From assembly GCA_039029195.1 (NCBI GenBank), contig JBCCGR010000026.1, forward strand, positions 1-61,593: a DNA stretch of 61,593 bases. Direction: 5' to 3'. Positions 1 to 8,116 of the stretch are shown one piece after another. Numbering within the stretch: the stretch's first letter is position 1; every line of letters starts with the position of its first letter. Under the pieces are notes generated by a model, which saw nothing but the letters and a program-made list of their open reading frames with translations, did no database searches and was not told the DNA's origin. The DNA is from JBCCGR01 sp039029195 (lineage in GTDB: Bacteria; Pseudomonadota; Alphaproteobacteria; Rhizobiales; Rhizobiaceae). The position numbers were made by a program, and so were the translations under genes.

Positions 1-430
1 CCCCGGCGGATGCGGGCGGCAACAATGTCTATGATGTGCAAGTGACCGCCAATGATGGCAATGGCGGGGTTGATACCCAGGATATTGCCGTCACGGTGAC
101 GAACCAGAATGAGGTTCCAGTCATCACCACGAATGGCGGCGGGGCCAACGCTGCGGTGAACGCGTCTGAGAACCAGACGGCGGTGACGACCGTTGCTGCG
201 TCGGATGTGGATGGCGATGTGCCAACCTACTCGATCACCGGCGGTGCAGATGCAGCCTTCTTTGCGATTGATCCGAACACGGCTGTTTTAACGTTTGTCG
301 CTGCACCGGACTTTGAGACCCCGGCGGATGCTGGCGGCAACAATGTCTATGATGTTCAGGTCACGGCCAATGATGGCAATGGCGGGATTGATACCCAGGA
401 CATTGCGGTCACGGTGACCAACCAGAACGT
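1..430 (+). repeat. Tandem cadherin-like coding repeat, 318-bp period
   Basis: Bases 1-110 recur at about 319-430 with few, mostly synonymous differences, for example GATGCGGGCGGC versus GATGCTGGCGGC. The period is 318 bp (106 codons). Only the end of one unit and one complete unit are visible; the array probably continues leftward. This is coding repeat DNA, not CRISPR. Confidence 0.85.
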
Positions 431-1298
431 GGCAGCTGCTGCTGCCGCACCCGACCCGGCCCAGTCAGCGGCAGCATCGGTCAGCAATCCAGCTGGGGAT
501 CCGCAGGTGGCAAGTCCATCAGGAGTGGCGCCAAGTGTGGGAGACGATCCACCTGCACCCGTTTCAGATGAAACCGTTGCCGGGCAGATATTTGAAGCCG
601 ATGGTGACGATGATTTCCTTAGAACGGAGAAAAGATCAGTCGAGAGCGACGAGGAAGAGCTCGACAGCGATATGTTGCCATTGATGCGGTCGCTCTCTGG
701 CGCGGCATATCAGGGTCAAATCGCCAATCTGACAAATGCCAGTTCCGATGCTGTTGATGAGGTCCGATCCGCTGCTGAATTTGATGAAGACGATTTTGTC
801 GAGGGCGGGGGCAAAGAGAACTCGCTGGCGTCAATTCTGGCAAAGAACCGCTCAAAATTGCTTGACCCGCAAAGTCAGCTTCAGCTCGGCACGGGCCTGA
901 AACCATCACAACCGGAGCCTGAGAAGGTCGACCGGGATGGTGTGCATCATCACTTTGAGATGCTTCAGGATTCTGAAGACCGTGCGGCCTTCTTCAAAGG
1001 TATCGATGAGTCCCTGCGTGAACATTCGCAATCTGAAATTGGATTGAGCATCAGCGATATCGGCGTTCCGGTTGCAGTTAGCGTTGGGAGCGTGGTCGGT
1101 GGTGCGGCGCTTGCGCTCCGGATGGCAACAGCCGCCGGAACGTTGGCCGCAGCCACAAGACCGATTGCCGGGATTGAGCCTCAGATTCTCATCAAATCCA
1201 GTGAACCTGACCCGGATTACCATCAATTGACCGACGCCGAACAATTGTTCGGGGAACAGGAACCCAGTCAGACCAACGTTTCGGAGGGTGTGAAATGA
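1..1298 (+). CDS. Large cadherin-like repeat surface protein, C-terminal part (5'-truncated by window)
   Basis: The reading frame is open from the left edge, so the true start lies outside the window. The visible part begins inside a bacterial cadherin-like repeat, then one full repeat of about 106 residues (motifs ASDVDGD, YSITGGADAAFF, YDVQVTANDGNGG, DIAVTVTNQN). An Ala/Pro-rich linker follows, then a long acidic, Ser-rich non-repetitive region. A hydrophobic glycine/alanine segment (about 1063-1170) looks like a single transmembrane helix, followed by about 40 mostly polar residues. Such repeats usually form extended, calcium-binding cell-surface rods. I infer an inner-membrane or envelope anchor rather than an RTX/type I secretion tail, since no C-terminal GGxGxD repeats are visible. 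Its stop codon overlaps the start of the diguanylate cyclase, implying one operon. Confidence 0.8.
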   Translation, partial: PADAGGNNVYDVQVTANDGNGGVDTQDIAVTVTNQNEVPVITTNGGGANAAVNASENQTAVTTVAASDVDGDVPTYSITGGADAAFFAIDPNTAVLTFVAAPDFETPADAGGNNVYDVQVTANDGNGGIDTQDIAVTVTNQNVAAAAAAPDPAQSAAASVSNPAGDPQVASPSGVAPSVGDDPPAPVSDETVAGQIFEADGDDDFLRTEKRSVESDEEELDSDMLPLMRSLSGAAYQGQIANLTNASSDAVDEVRSAAEFDEDDFVEGGGKENSLASILAKNRSKLLDPQSQLQLGTGLKPSQPEPEKVDRDGVHHHFEMLQDSEDRAAFFKGIDESLREHSQSEIGLSISDIGVPVAVSVGSVVGGAALALRMATAAGTLAAATRPIAGIEPQILIKSSEPDPDYHQLTDAEQLFGEQEPSQTNVSEGVK

Positions 1299-2815
1299 TC
1301 AGCCGCTTCATTCCGCTGCCAATACGGCTCACATTTGCCTTCGCGCTTTTGGCCGCAAACACGGTTTGGGTTGGCCTGTTTCTGGGCTTGTTGCCATCCG
1401 AGCATGAACTTGAATTGCGCGAGCGTGCAAAAATTGCCGAGGTGGTCGCAATTCAGATTGCCAACAATCTGAACACAACCAATGTCGAGACCACACAGAG
1501 GCTGATGAATCAAATTGTTCAGCGCACGCCTCAACTGGGTTCAATGGCGATCCGACAAACCGCGGGCACCGTCTTTGCCGCCGCGGGTGATCATGAAGGT
1601 TTGTGGAAAAAGAGTTTTGGATCTGAGCGTCATCTGTCGGTCAAACTCCAGAACAAAACGGCGGAATGGGGAAATCTGGAATTGGTTTTCATGTCGGGTT
1701 CGGCACCCAACTGGATCCCTGGAATTCCCAATGCACACACCAAATTCGCAGGCATCGCATTCCTTGTTCTGTTTGCCCTGTTTTACTGGTTCGTGCGCCG
1801 CATTCTGATTGAGGTTGATCCGAAAAAAGTGGTGCCACCGCGCATCCAGAAGGCATACGACACCATGTCTGAAGGCGTTCTGCTTTTGGACAAGAGCGGA
1901 GTCGTTCTGCTGTGCAATCAGGCATTTACGAAGCTTTCCGATGTGCCGACAGCAGAAATTGTTGGCAAACCCGCATCCTTGCTAAGTTGGATCATTGACA
2001 AGGACACGGCGCTACCGTGGGAAAATGTCATGCTCACCGGCCAGCCCGTGACAGGACATCGCCTGCACTATCTCGATGGAAGCGGCAATACAGTTTCGCT
2101 CCTCGCCAATGTTTCAGCCATTGAGACCGAGACAGGGGAGCCATCCGGCGTTCTCGTCACGCTCGACAATGTGACGGAACTGGAGGCAACGAACCAGAAG
2201 CTTTCTCTGGCATTGGACGAACTGAAATTCAGTCAGGACACGCTGCTGGAACGAAACAAGGAGCTCGAATACGCGGCTTCCTATGATGCGCTGTCGAAAT
2301 GTCTCAACCGTCGGGCACTCTTTGCAAGGTTTGAACAAGCCTTCCGGCACGCCAGCGAACAGAACATGCATCTTGGCTGCGTCATGGTCGATCTCGACCA
2401 TTTCAAGACCGTCAACGACCGCTTTGGTCATGCGGTGGGCGACAGGGTGATTGAGGGGGCGGCATCCGTGCTGCGTGAACATTGCGGTCAGGATGATTTC
2501 GTCGGCCGCTATGGGGGTGAGGAATTTTGTGTCGTCCTGTCCTGCCGCACCGAGCAGGCCTGCTTTGAACTGGCCGAGACCATACGCCGAAAGATCGTGG
2601 AGACTTCACCCGCCTGGTTCCCGTCTGGCGAACAGGCGACAGCAAGCATTGGCCTTGCGATGCGGGTAGGGCAGTATTCACAAAACGCTTGCGATGAACT
2701 GGTTGATCGTGCGGATCAGGCGCTCTATCGCGCAAAAGAAACAGGCCGAAACCGGGTTGTAGCCTGGAGCCAGATGGCACCGGGCACGATGGAGCCGTCA
2801 AGCGCAGCAGTCTGA
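1295..2815 (+). CDS. Membrane-bound PAS-GGDEF diguanylate cyclase
   Basis: This probably makes the second messenger c-di-GMP from two GTP. Residues 10-32 form a first membrane helix, about 33-148 a periplasmic sensor region, and about 151-171 a second helix. A PAS domain (about 185-300), a short coiled linker and a GGDEF domain (about 325-490) follow. The active-site loop reads GGEEF at 407-411, a catalytically competent variant, and the DLDHFK strand is present. The upstream inhibitory RxxD site is not conserved: residues 398-401 read GQDD, so product inhibition may be absent. The ATG lies in an ATGA overlap with the preceding repeat-protein gene, which suggests translational coupling and a role in controlling that surface protein. 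Confidence 0.92.
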   Translation: MISRFIPLPIRLTFAFALLAANTVWVGLFLGLLPSEHELELRERAKIAEVVAIQIANNLNTTNVETTQRLMNQIVQRTPQLGSMAIRQTAGTVFAAAGDHEGLWKKSFGSERHLSVKLQNKTAEWGNLELVFMSGSAPNWIPGIPNAHTKFAGIAFLVLFALFYWFVRRILIEVDPKKVVPPRIQKAYDTMSEGVLLLDKSGVVLLCNQAFTKLSDVPTAEIVGKPASLLSWIIDKDTALPWENVMLTGQPVTGHRLHYLDGSGNTVSLLANVSAIETETGEPSGVLVTLDNVTELEATNQKLSLALDELKFSQDTLLERNKELEYAASYDALSKCLNRRALFARFEQAFRHASEQNMHLGCVMVDLDHFKTVNDRFGHAVGDRVIEGAASVLREHCGQDDFVGRYGGEEFCVVLSCRTEQACFELAETIRRKIVETSPAWFPSGEQATASIGLAMRVGQYSQNACDELVDRADQALYRAKETGRNRVVAWSQMAPGTMEPSSAAV

Positions 2816-2837
2816 CAATCCTGTTCGTTTCATTGCC

Positions 2838-2877
2838 CGAGCAATGTTGTGCGGTTGCTCGCTGCAACTTAGCAACA
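2838..2877. other. Competing hairpins between convergent genes
   Basis: CGAGCAA (2838-2844) pairs with TTGCTCG (2855-2861), and GTTGCT (2854-2859) can instead pair with AGCAAC (2872-2877). The element sits between the convergent ends of the cyclase and the AKR-RidA gene, so it may terminate or protect one transcript. No strong T-tract is present, so termination is a weak inference. Confidence 0.25.
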
Positions 2878-2911
2878 GTGCCGCATCAAAGCGGACGTTA
2901 TGCGGAGACGG

Positions 2912-4381
2912 TCATTTAACAATCGCCTCAGCTTCGATTTCGACCTTGTAGTCACCTATCAGTTGGGCAACGACCACCAGCGTGTTGGCGGGCTGAATGT
3001 CTCCAAACACCCGCCCGTGGGATCGCGAGACAGCCATGACATCTTCCGGATCAGTAAGATATATTCGGGTTCTGATGATGTCTTCAGCTTTGCCGCCGAG
3101 TGACCTCACCGCAGCGACAATCTTGTCGAGAATATAGGTGGTCTGCGCACCGGCATCATCTTTGGCCACCACCCGATCCGTTCCGGCAGTGGCGGTGGTT
3201 CCCGAGACAACAACGCGTTCGCCAATTCGCTGCGCGCGGCAGTATCCGGCGATGCTTTCCCATTCGGAACCGGTAGTGACCCGTTGACTGCCTGCCCACG
3301 TGACCACATCGGATGTTTCAAAAACACTATGCTCACTGGCAAGGTGATGGCTGAGATCACCCGAGGCGGTTAAAAATGGCGGCTTACGGTATTCATCTCC
3401 GCAATCGCCGGGCAGTGCGCTTGTATCGGCGAACGCTGAATTCAGCAGCGCGAGATCCTCGTCATCAAGCATAACTGACAACAGCTTAATATTGTCGGCA
3501 ATATGTTCGCTTTCGCCAAGGCGCGCACCGATGATAACCCCAGCGACGCCAGTCTGCTCCAGCACCCACCTTGTCGCCACATTGGAGATTGAAACGCCGT
3601 GCTTGCGTGCGATTCTAGCGCAGGCTTGCAGAATACTCTGATAAGGCTCCCAGCCGCCCGCGGCGTCAATGAAGCGCTTGTATTTCATCTTCGACCAGTC
3701 GGTGACGGCCTCGGGCTCTGGTTTTCCAAGCCAGCGCTCCGACAAAAAGCCGCCGCACAGGGTGCCGTAAGCCAGCAGATGAACGTCTTTGCGCTCGCAG
3801 GTATCAGCCAGCGGCCCGGCGGCACGCCTGTCAAGCAGCGAGAAAGACACCTGATTGGTGAGCACCGGAATACCATCTGCAAGGGCAATATGAAGGTGGG
3901 CAGCATCGAAATTGGTCAAACCGATGGCACCGATCAGCCCCTCATCCTTGAGACGGGCCAGTTCGTGTAACGCATCAAGCCAGGCAGGATGCTCATAGTT
4001 CCACCAGTGAAATTGCAACAGGTCCACGCAATCCACGCCGAGGCGATCCAGCCGTTCCTGAACACCGGCGCGAACCACATCGGCGGTCATTGGTCCAGGT
4101 TCCGGACACCATTTGGTCAGTGCTTTTGGGCGAGATTGCTGATCACTGCCACGCGACAGCAACCGACCGGCAATCAACTCTGCTGACCCGTAGTGATCGG
4201 CCATGTCAAAGGTGGACAGACCCGCATCCACATAGGCCTGCAATGCATCCGCTCCGCGGTCAGGATCGATGGTTTTTCCGTCTTTTTCTATATCAGCAAC
4301 CTGCCAAAGACCGGTCAGGACCCTGCTGATCTCAAGATTGTCTGACAGTGCAATTCTGCGTGGGTTCGCGTTATGATCCAT
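2912..4381 (-). CDS. Aldo/keto reductase-RidA-like fusion protein
   Basis: Residues 1-330 are an NADPH-type aldo/keto reductase barrel with the full tetrad visible: Asp59, Tyr64 (ADHYG), Lys90 (LTKW) and His125 (QFHWW). Residues about 365-489 are a YjgF/YER057c/UK114 (Rid) domain ending in VEIEAEAIV. Each part alone is normal length, so this is a true two-domain fusion. The Rid domain reads PANT at 464-467 where imine-deaminating RidA has PARS. The arginine that binds the carboxylate in RidA is therefore asparagine, and classical 2-iminoacid hydrolysis is unlikely. The start codon overlaps the end of the upstream GntR regulator by 11 bp. A paralogous AKR lies in the divergent operon. The substrate is unknown, probably a small carbonyl compound. 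Confidence 0.88.
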   Translation of the reverse strand: MDHNANPRRIALSDNLEISRVLTGLWQVADIEKDGKTIDPDRGADALQAYVDAGLSTFDMADHYGSAELIAGRLLSRGSDQQSRPKALTKWCPEPGPMTADVVRAGVQERLDRLGVDCVDLLQFHWWNYEHPAWLDALHELARLKDEGLIGAIGLTNFDAAHLHIALADGIPVLTNQVSFSLLDRRAAGPLADTCERKDVHLLAYGTLCGGFLSERWLGKPEPEAVTDWSKMKYKRFIDAAGGWEPYQSILQACARIARKHGVSISNVATRWVLEQTGVAGVIIGARLGESEHIADNIKLLSVMLDDEDLALLNSAFADTSALPGDCGDEYRKPPFLTASGDLSHHLASEHSVFETSDVVTWAGSQRVTTGSEWESIAGYCRAQRIGERVVVSGTTATAGTDRVVAKDDAGAQTTYILDKIVAAVRSLGGKAEDIIRTRIYLTDPEDVMAVSRSHGRVFGDIQPANTLVVVAQLIGDYKVEIEAEAIVK

Positions 4382-5054
4382 GAGTTTGCTCCCCCGGCAA
4401 TATGACCCGGAAACTGCGCTCTATATCGGCCGCCAGTGCCTCTTGTGCGGACGAACGATCATGAGTTCGCAATGCATCCAGGATCTGATGGTGAAATTTA
4501 TGCTCCTCAATTTCAGCGGCGTCCTGATGATGGATCACCAGATTGAGATATGCGCCATATTGGAGCCAAAGCGCCTGAACCAGAGGCAGCAAAACAACCG
4601 AGCCGCTCTTGCGGTACAAGGTGAAGTGAAAATCGTAATTTTGCTGAAGATCAGGCGTTGTAACATTCATTGCCTTGGGAGCAGCCAGTATGGCATCCAT
4701 CCTGGCAAGAGTTTCGTCGTCCATGTGCTCCATGGCCTGATCAAGCACCAGCGCCTCAAGCGCTAATCGGGCCTTTTTCAAATCCTGCATCCGGTTGGCA
4801 TCGAACGGCGGAACCATCAACGTCCTGCTCGGCGTATCGATCAAGGCTCCTTCTGCCACAAGGCGGCGCACCGCTTCGCGCACCGGCGTGATGGAGGTCC
4901 CCAACTGATCGGCAAGGTGGCGCAGGCTTACGGTATCACCCGGCGCGAACTTGCCGCGAGTAAAGGCATCACACAACGCTGAATAAACATTTTCCCGCAA
5001 TTTGGACTGGTCGATCCGGGCAATATTGGGACCGTTCATTGCATTCCTCGACAT
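4371..5054 (-). CDS. GntR-family (FadR/FCD type) transcriptional regulator
   Basis: An N-terminal winged helix-turn-helix (SLRHLADQLGTSITPVREAV) is followed by an all-helical FCD ligand domain with the usual spaced acidic/histidine metal-binding residues (NYDFHFTLYR, EEHKFHHQIL). FadR-subfamily regulators normally repress catabolic genes until an acid ligand binds. I place the start at the ATG at 5054, which gives a normal 227-residue protein; an in-frame GTG at 5081 would add nine residues. The gene overlaps the AKR-RidA gene downstream and faces the TIGR04076/AKR/ABC operon across a short promoter region. It most likely controls both sides. Confidence 0.88.
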   Translation of the reverse strand: MSRNAMNGPNIARIDQSKLRENVYSALCDAFTRGKFAPGDTVSLRHLADQLGTSITPVREAVRRLVAEGALIDTPSRTLMVPPFDANRMQDLKKARLALEALVLDQAMEHMDDETLARMDAILAAPKAMNVTTPDLQQNYDFHFTLYRKSGSVVLLPLVQALWLQYGAYLNLVIHHQDAAEIEEHKFHHQILDALRTHDRSSAQEALAADIERSFRVILPGEQTHGS

Positions 5055-5091
5055 GGATTTTCCACGTTCCAGTCTACCCACACAGGCTGAA

Positions 5092-5129
5092 TTGACAAGC
5101 GGATGGTCACATACATAAGATAAAATATC
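5092..5129 (+). promoter_or_regulatory. Candidate promoter and operator of the AKR/ABC operon
   Basis: A consensus -35 TTGACA (5092-5097) is followed after 18 bp by TAAGAT (5116-5121). An 11-bp palindrome GATAAAATATC (5119-5129) overlaps the -10 and predicted start point. That is where a repressor such as the adjacent divergent GntR protein would be expected to bind. The promoter is read directly; the operator assignment is inference. Confidence 0.5.
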
Positions 5130-5169
5130 ACAGATAACAAAAGCACGATCAGGGGCGCGGTGTCACATC

Positions 5170-5544
5170 ATGCAGGAGAAGGAAGACGGTTTCTGGCTCT
5201 ATGACCTGACGGTGGAAACAGTTCTTGGAGACCGCGTACCGGTGTGCCGCCACATCGAAGGCGAACGCTTTCGGGTGGAAGGTGAAAACCTGGTTTTCGA
5301 GGCCGGACACAAGGTTTCGATGTATGCACTGGCGGCGCTGCTGCCGCTCTTACCTGCAAAGCAGCGTGAAACGGCTGAGAATGACTGGATGTCAACAGAC
5401 GCGGAAATTGCCTGTCCCGACCCGCATTGCGGTGGCAGGTTTCGGGTTACTCGAACCGGCAAGCGCTGGTTCAGTCATAGCGAAACCACCGGCCTGCCTG
5501 ACGCGCGCAGCACCCCCTACTGGCGCAAGGATCAGCCGCAATGA
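5170..5544 (+). CDS. TIGR04076-like small protein
   Basis: This 124-residue protein begins with the pattern YDLTVETVLGDRVPVCRHIEGERFRVEG, split here into strands around residues 10-40. It resembles the TIGR04076 family of uncharacterised small proteins with a conserved Cys, Gly and VEG core. It carries a further Cys pair (CPDPHCGGRF) near residue 87, which could bind a metal. The function is unknown. Its ATGA stop/start overlap with the following aldo/keto reductase suggests the two proteins act together. It is the first gene of the rightward operon behind the candidate promoter. The TIGR04076 assignment is from pattern memory and is moderately sure. Confidence 0.65.
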   Translation: MQEKEDGFWLYDLTVETVLGDRVPVCRHIEGERFRVEGENLVFEAGHKVSMYALAALLPLLPAKQRETAENDWMSTDAEIACPDPHCGGRFRVTRTGKRWFSHSETTGLPDARSTPYWRKDQPQ

Positions 5545-6626
5545 CACAAGTCGAGACCATCGACCTGAGACCGGGCCATACCATTTCCCGGGTCATCAAG
5601 GGTGGCTGGCAGCTAGCCGGAGACCACGGCGCCGTCGATCGCGCAATGGCAATCAACGATATGGAGCAGTTTCTGGATGCGGGCATCGCCACATTCGATT
5701 GTGCAGACATATACAAGGGTGTTGAAGAAACGATCGGGGATTTTATTTCCGGGATTCGAGATCGCCGTGGCGCAGAAGTCGCCGATAGAATTTGCGTTCA
5801 CACCAAACTTGTGCCCGATCTTGATCGCCTCAGCGACATCACTGATCAGGATATTGAAGCCATTGTCGACCGGTCGCTCAAGCGGTTGCGGATTGAACAA
5901 CTTCATCTGGTTCAGTTCTACTGGTGGGACACAACCGTCGGAGATCCGATCTCATCCCTCGATATTCTCAGGCGTTGTCAGGAAAAGGGTAAAATTGCCA
6001 ATCTTGGTATCAACAACTGGGACGTGGCGGATATAGAGCCGTTCGTCGAGGCGGGATTCGACATTGCATCCGCCCAGATCCAGTATTCCGTCCTTGATCG
6101 GCGTCCGGCCAACGGTCTGGCCGATTGGGCGAGTGCCAACAACATTCATCTCTTGTGCTACGGCACCCTTGCGGGCGGTTTTCTGACTGATCACTGGCTT
6201 GGAAAACCAGACCCAGGCTATCAGTTTGAAAACCGGTCCTTGGTGAAATACCGCCTGATTATTGATGAATTCGGATCATGGGATCATTTTCAATCTCTGT
6301 TGCAGGCGCTCAAAACTGTGGGCGACCGCCACGGTGTAACCCTCGGTTCAGTCGCAACCCGGTGGGTGCTTGACCAGCCTCAGGTCGCGGCCGCAATTGT
6401 GGGCGCGCGATATGCGCGCCATCTGCCGAAAACCCTGCAGACCTTTGAGTTCAAACTGGATGACGAAGACCGCGCTTTGATCGATGCGATCATTGCACAG
6501 GCCCATGGGCCTTCGGGCCCGGTCTACGCACTGGAGCGGGACCGTAACGGTCCGCATGGCCGCATCATGAAATACAATCTCAACACGCGACCGGACGATA
6601 AAATACTCGGTGCCGCCAATGCCTGA
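5541..6626 (+). CDS. Aldo/keto reductase family protein with His-to-Tyr change in the tetrad
   Basis: This 361-residue (beta/alpha)8 barrel is clearly related to the AKR half of the divergent fusion gene: both share GGWQ/GLWQ, TFDxAD, Q-F-x-W-W and CYGTLAGGF/AYGTLCGGF. Asp53, Tyr58 and Lys89 of the tetrad are present, but the usual His is Tyr127 (QFYWW). A His-to-other change is known in AKRs that reduce double bonds or act atypically, so the reaction cannot be assumed. The gene overlaps the TIGR04076-like gene by 4 bp and the ABC ATPase gene by 8 bp. This ties it to uptake of the transported compound. Confidence 0.88.
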   Translation: MTQVETIDLRPGHTISRVIKGGWQLAGDHGAVDRAMAINDMEQFLDAGIATFDCADIYKGVEETIGDFISGIRDRRGAEVADRICVHTKLVPDLDRLSDITDQDIEAIVDRSLKRLRIEQLHLVQFYWWDTTVGDPISSLDILRRCQEKGKIANLGINNWDVADIEPFVEAGFDIASAQIQYSVLDRRPANGLADWASANNIHLLCYGTLAGGFLTDHWLGKPDPGYQFENRSLVKYRLIIDEFGSWDHFQSLLQALKTVGDRHGVTLGSVATRWVLDQPQVAAAIVGARYARHLPKTLQTFEFKLDDEDRALIDAIIAQAHGPSGPVYALERDRNGPHGRIMKYNLNTRPDDKILGAANA

Positions 6627-7392
6627 GATTATCCTCTCCACCCAGGCCCTAACCCATGATTTTGGCGCCTTTCGTGCAGTGGATAATGTGTCGATCAATA
6701 TTCAAAAGGGGTCAATCACAGGATTGATTGGCCCAAACGGCGCTGGCAAGTCGACTTTATTCAACCTTCTCACAGGTACGTTCAAACCCACATCGGGCGC
6801 GGTTTTCCTTGACGGAATAGCGGTTACCGGAAAGGCACCCGATGAATTGTTCTGCCTTGGTCTGGCGAGAACATTTCAGATCCCAAGACCATTTGCCCGC
6901 ATGAGCGTTCTCGAAAATGTCATGATGGCGCCACTGGCCCAGGTCGGTGAGAGGATTCTTGGGCCATTTTTGAAGCGTGCTAGCGTGCGTGAGCAGGAAG
7001 CGCGCATTCGAGACCGGGCATTGCAGGTGCTTGAATTTGTGACGCTTTCTCCGCACGCGGACCATCCGGCGGGAAAAATCTCTGGCGGCCAGATGAAACT
7101 CTTGGAACTTGCCCGCGTTTTGATGAGCGACCCGGACGTCATTCTGCTTGACGAACCGGCGGCGGGTGTAAACCCGTCGCTGACCCGAACGTTGATCGAA
7201 AAGATTGAACAACTAAACGGGGAAGGAACCACTTTCGTCATCATTGAGCATGACATGGATTTTGTCATGGAGCATTGCGATCCGATCATTGCCTTGGCCG
7301 AGGGACAGGTTGTGTTTGAGGGTACAGCGAAAGAGGCTCAGGACAATCCGCTTTTGATCGATGCTTATCTTGGGGTAGGCGTGGATGGTTGA
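6619..7392 (+). CDS. Branched-chain-amino-acid-type ABC transporter ATP-binding protein (LivG-like)
   Basis: Walker A (GPNGAGKST), ABC signature (ISGGQ, a mild variant of LSGGQ), Walker B (VILLDEP) and switch His (IIEHDMDFV) are all present in a 257-residue LivG-type ATPase. It would power import together with the following LivF, LivH, LivM and binding-protein genes. I chose the ATG at 6619; an in-frame GTG at 6610 would add three residues. The start lies inside the end of the AKR gene, and the 3' end overlaps livF. Confidence 0.93.
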   Translation: MPEIILSTQALTHDFGAFRAVDNVSINIQKGSITGLIGPNGAGKSTLFNLLTGTFKPTSGAVFLDGIAVTGKAPDELFCLGLARTFQIPRPFARMSVLENVMMAPLAQVGERILGPFLKRASVREQEARIRDRALQVLEFVTLSPHADHPAGKISGGQMKLLELARVLMSDPDVILLDEPAAGVNPSLTRTLIEKIEQLNGEGTTFVIIEHDMDFVMEHCDPIIALAEGQVVFEGTAKEAQDNPLLIDAYLGVGVDG

Positions 7393-8116
7393 GGGCGCCC
7401 TGATTTGCGAAGGCATCGTCGCGGGCTATGTGCCTGATCTCCCCATATTGCGGGATGTTGCCATGCGGGTTGAGAGCGGCTCTATCACAGTCATTATTGG
7501 CCCCAATGGAGCCGGAAAATCCACCCTTATCAAAGCAATTGCCGGCCTGGTGCCGGTTAGTGCCGGGCGCATTGTGCATCAAGGCGTCGACATCTCCCAC
7601 ACAAGGCCAGATCAGCTTGCCAAACATGGCATCGCCTATGTGCCGCAAATGGACAATGTGTTCCGGACGCTGACTATTCAGCAGAATCTGGATCTCGCAC
7701 TTCGAAATGCAAAATCTGGAAGCGCAACCCGACGTCAGGAACTCTATGCGCTCTTTCCTGCCTTGGCTGAAAAACGAAACGACAAAGCAGGCGGATTGTC
7801 CGGGGGACAACGCCAATTCCTGGCCATTGCGATGGCACTTGCGACCAACCCCAGGTTCCTGATTCTGGATGAACCATCTGCAGGGTTGGCCCCGAAGGCG
7901 GCACAGGAGGTGTTGGTGCGGCTAAAGGCGCTTGCTGGCGAGGGCATGACGATCTTGCTGGTTGAGCAAAATGTCAAACAGGCGCTGAAAATTGCGGACT
8001 ATTGTTACATTCTCGCCGAGGGACAAAATCAGGTGGACGGTCCTGCAAGCGAACTCCTGGCCGATCCGGTTGTCGGTGAGATTTACCTGGGCGCGAAACG
8101 GGTGAGAAAGCAATGA
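7385..8116 (+). CDS. Branched-chain-amino-acid-type ABC transporter ATP-binding protein (LivF-like)
   Basis: This is the second ATPase of the importer, 243 residues, with Walker A GPNGAGKST, signature LSGGQRQ, Walker B LILDEPSAGL and the C-terminal switch LLVEQNV typical of LivF. It overlaps the LivG-like gene by 8 bp and the permease gene by 4 bp (ATGA). This gives tight translational coupling in a five-gene transporter set. Confidence 0.93.
   Translation: MVEGALICEGIVAGYVPDLPILRDVAMRVESGSITVIIGPNGAGKSTLIKAIAGLVPVSAGRIVHQGVDISHTRPDQLAKHGIAYVPQMDNVFRTLTIQQNLDLALRNAKSGSATRRQELYALFPALAEKRNDKAGGLSGGQRQFLAIAMALATNPRFLILDEPSAGLAPKAAQEVLVRLKALAGEGMTILLVEQNVKQALKIADYCYILAEGQNQVDGPASELLADPVVGEIYLGAKRVRKQ

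Noticed and set aside
1..430. CRISPR-like repeats
   Set aside because: The repeats are 318 bp, in frame and encode cadherin-like domains.
1..1298. Full Lap-type adhesin system
   Set aside because: No LapG protease, LapD receptor or type I secretion gene is in the window and no RTX tail is visible.
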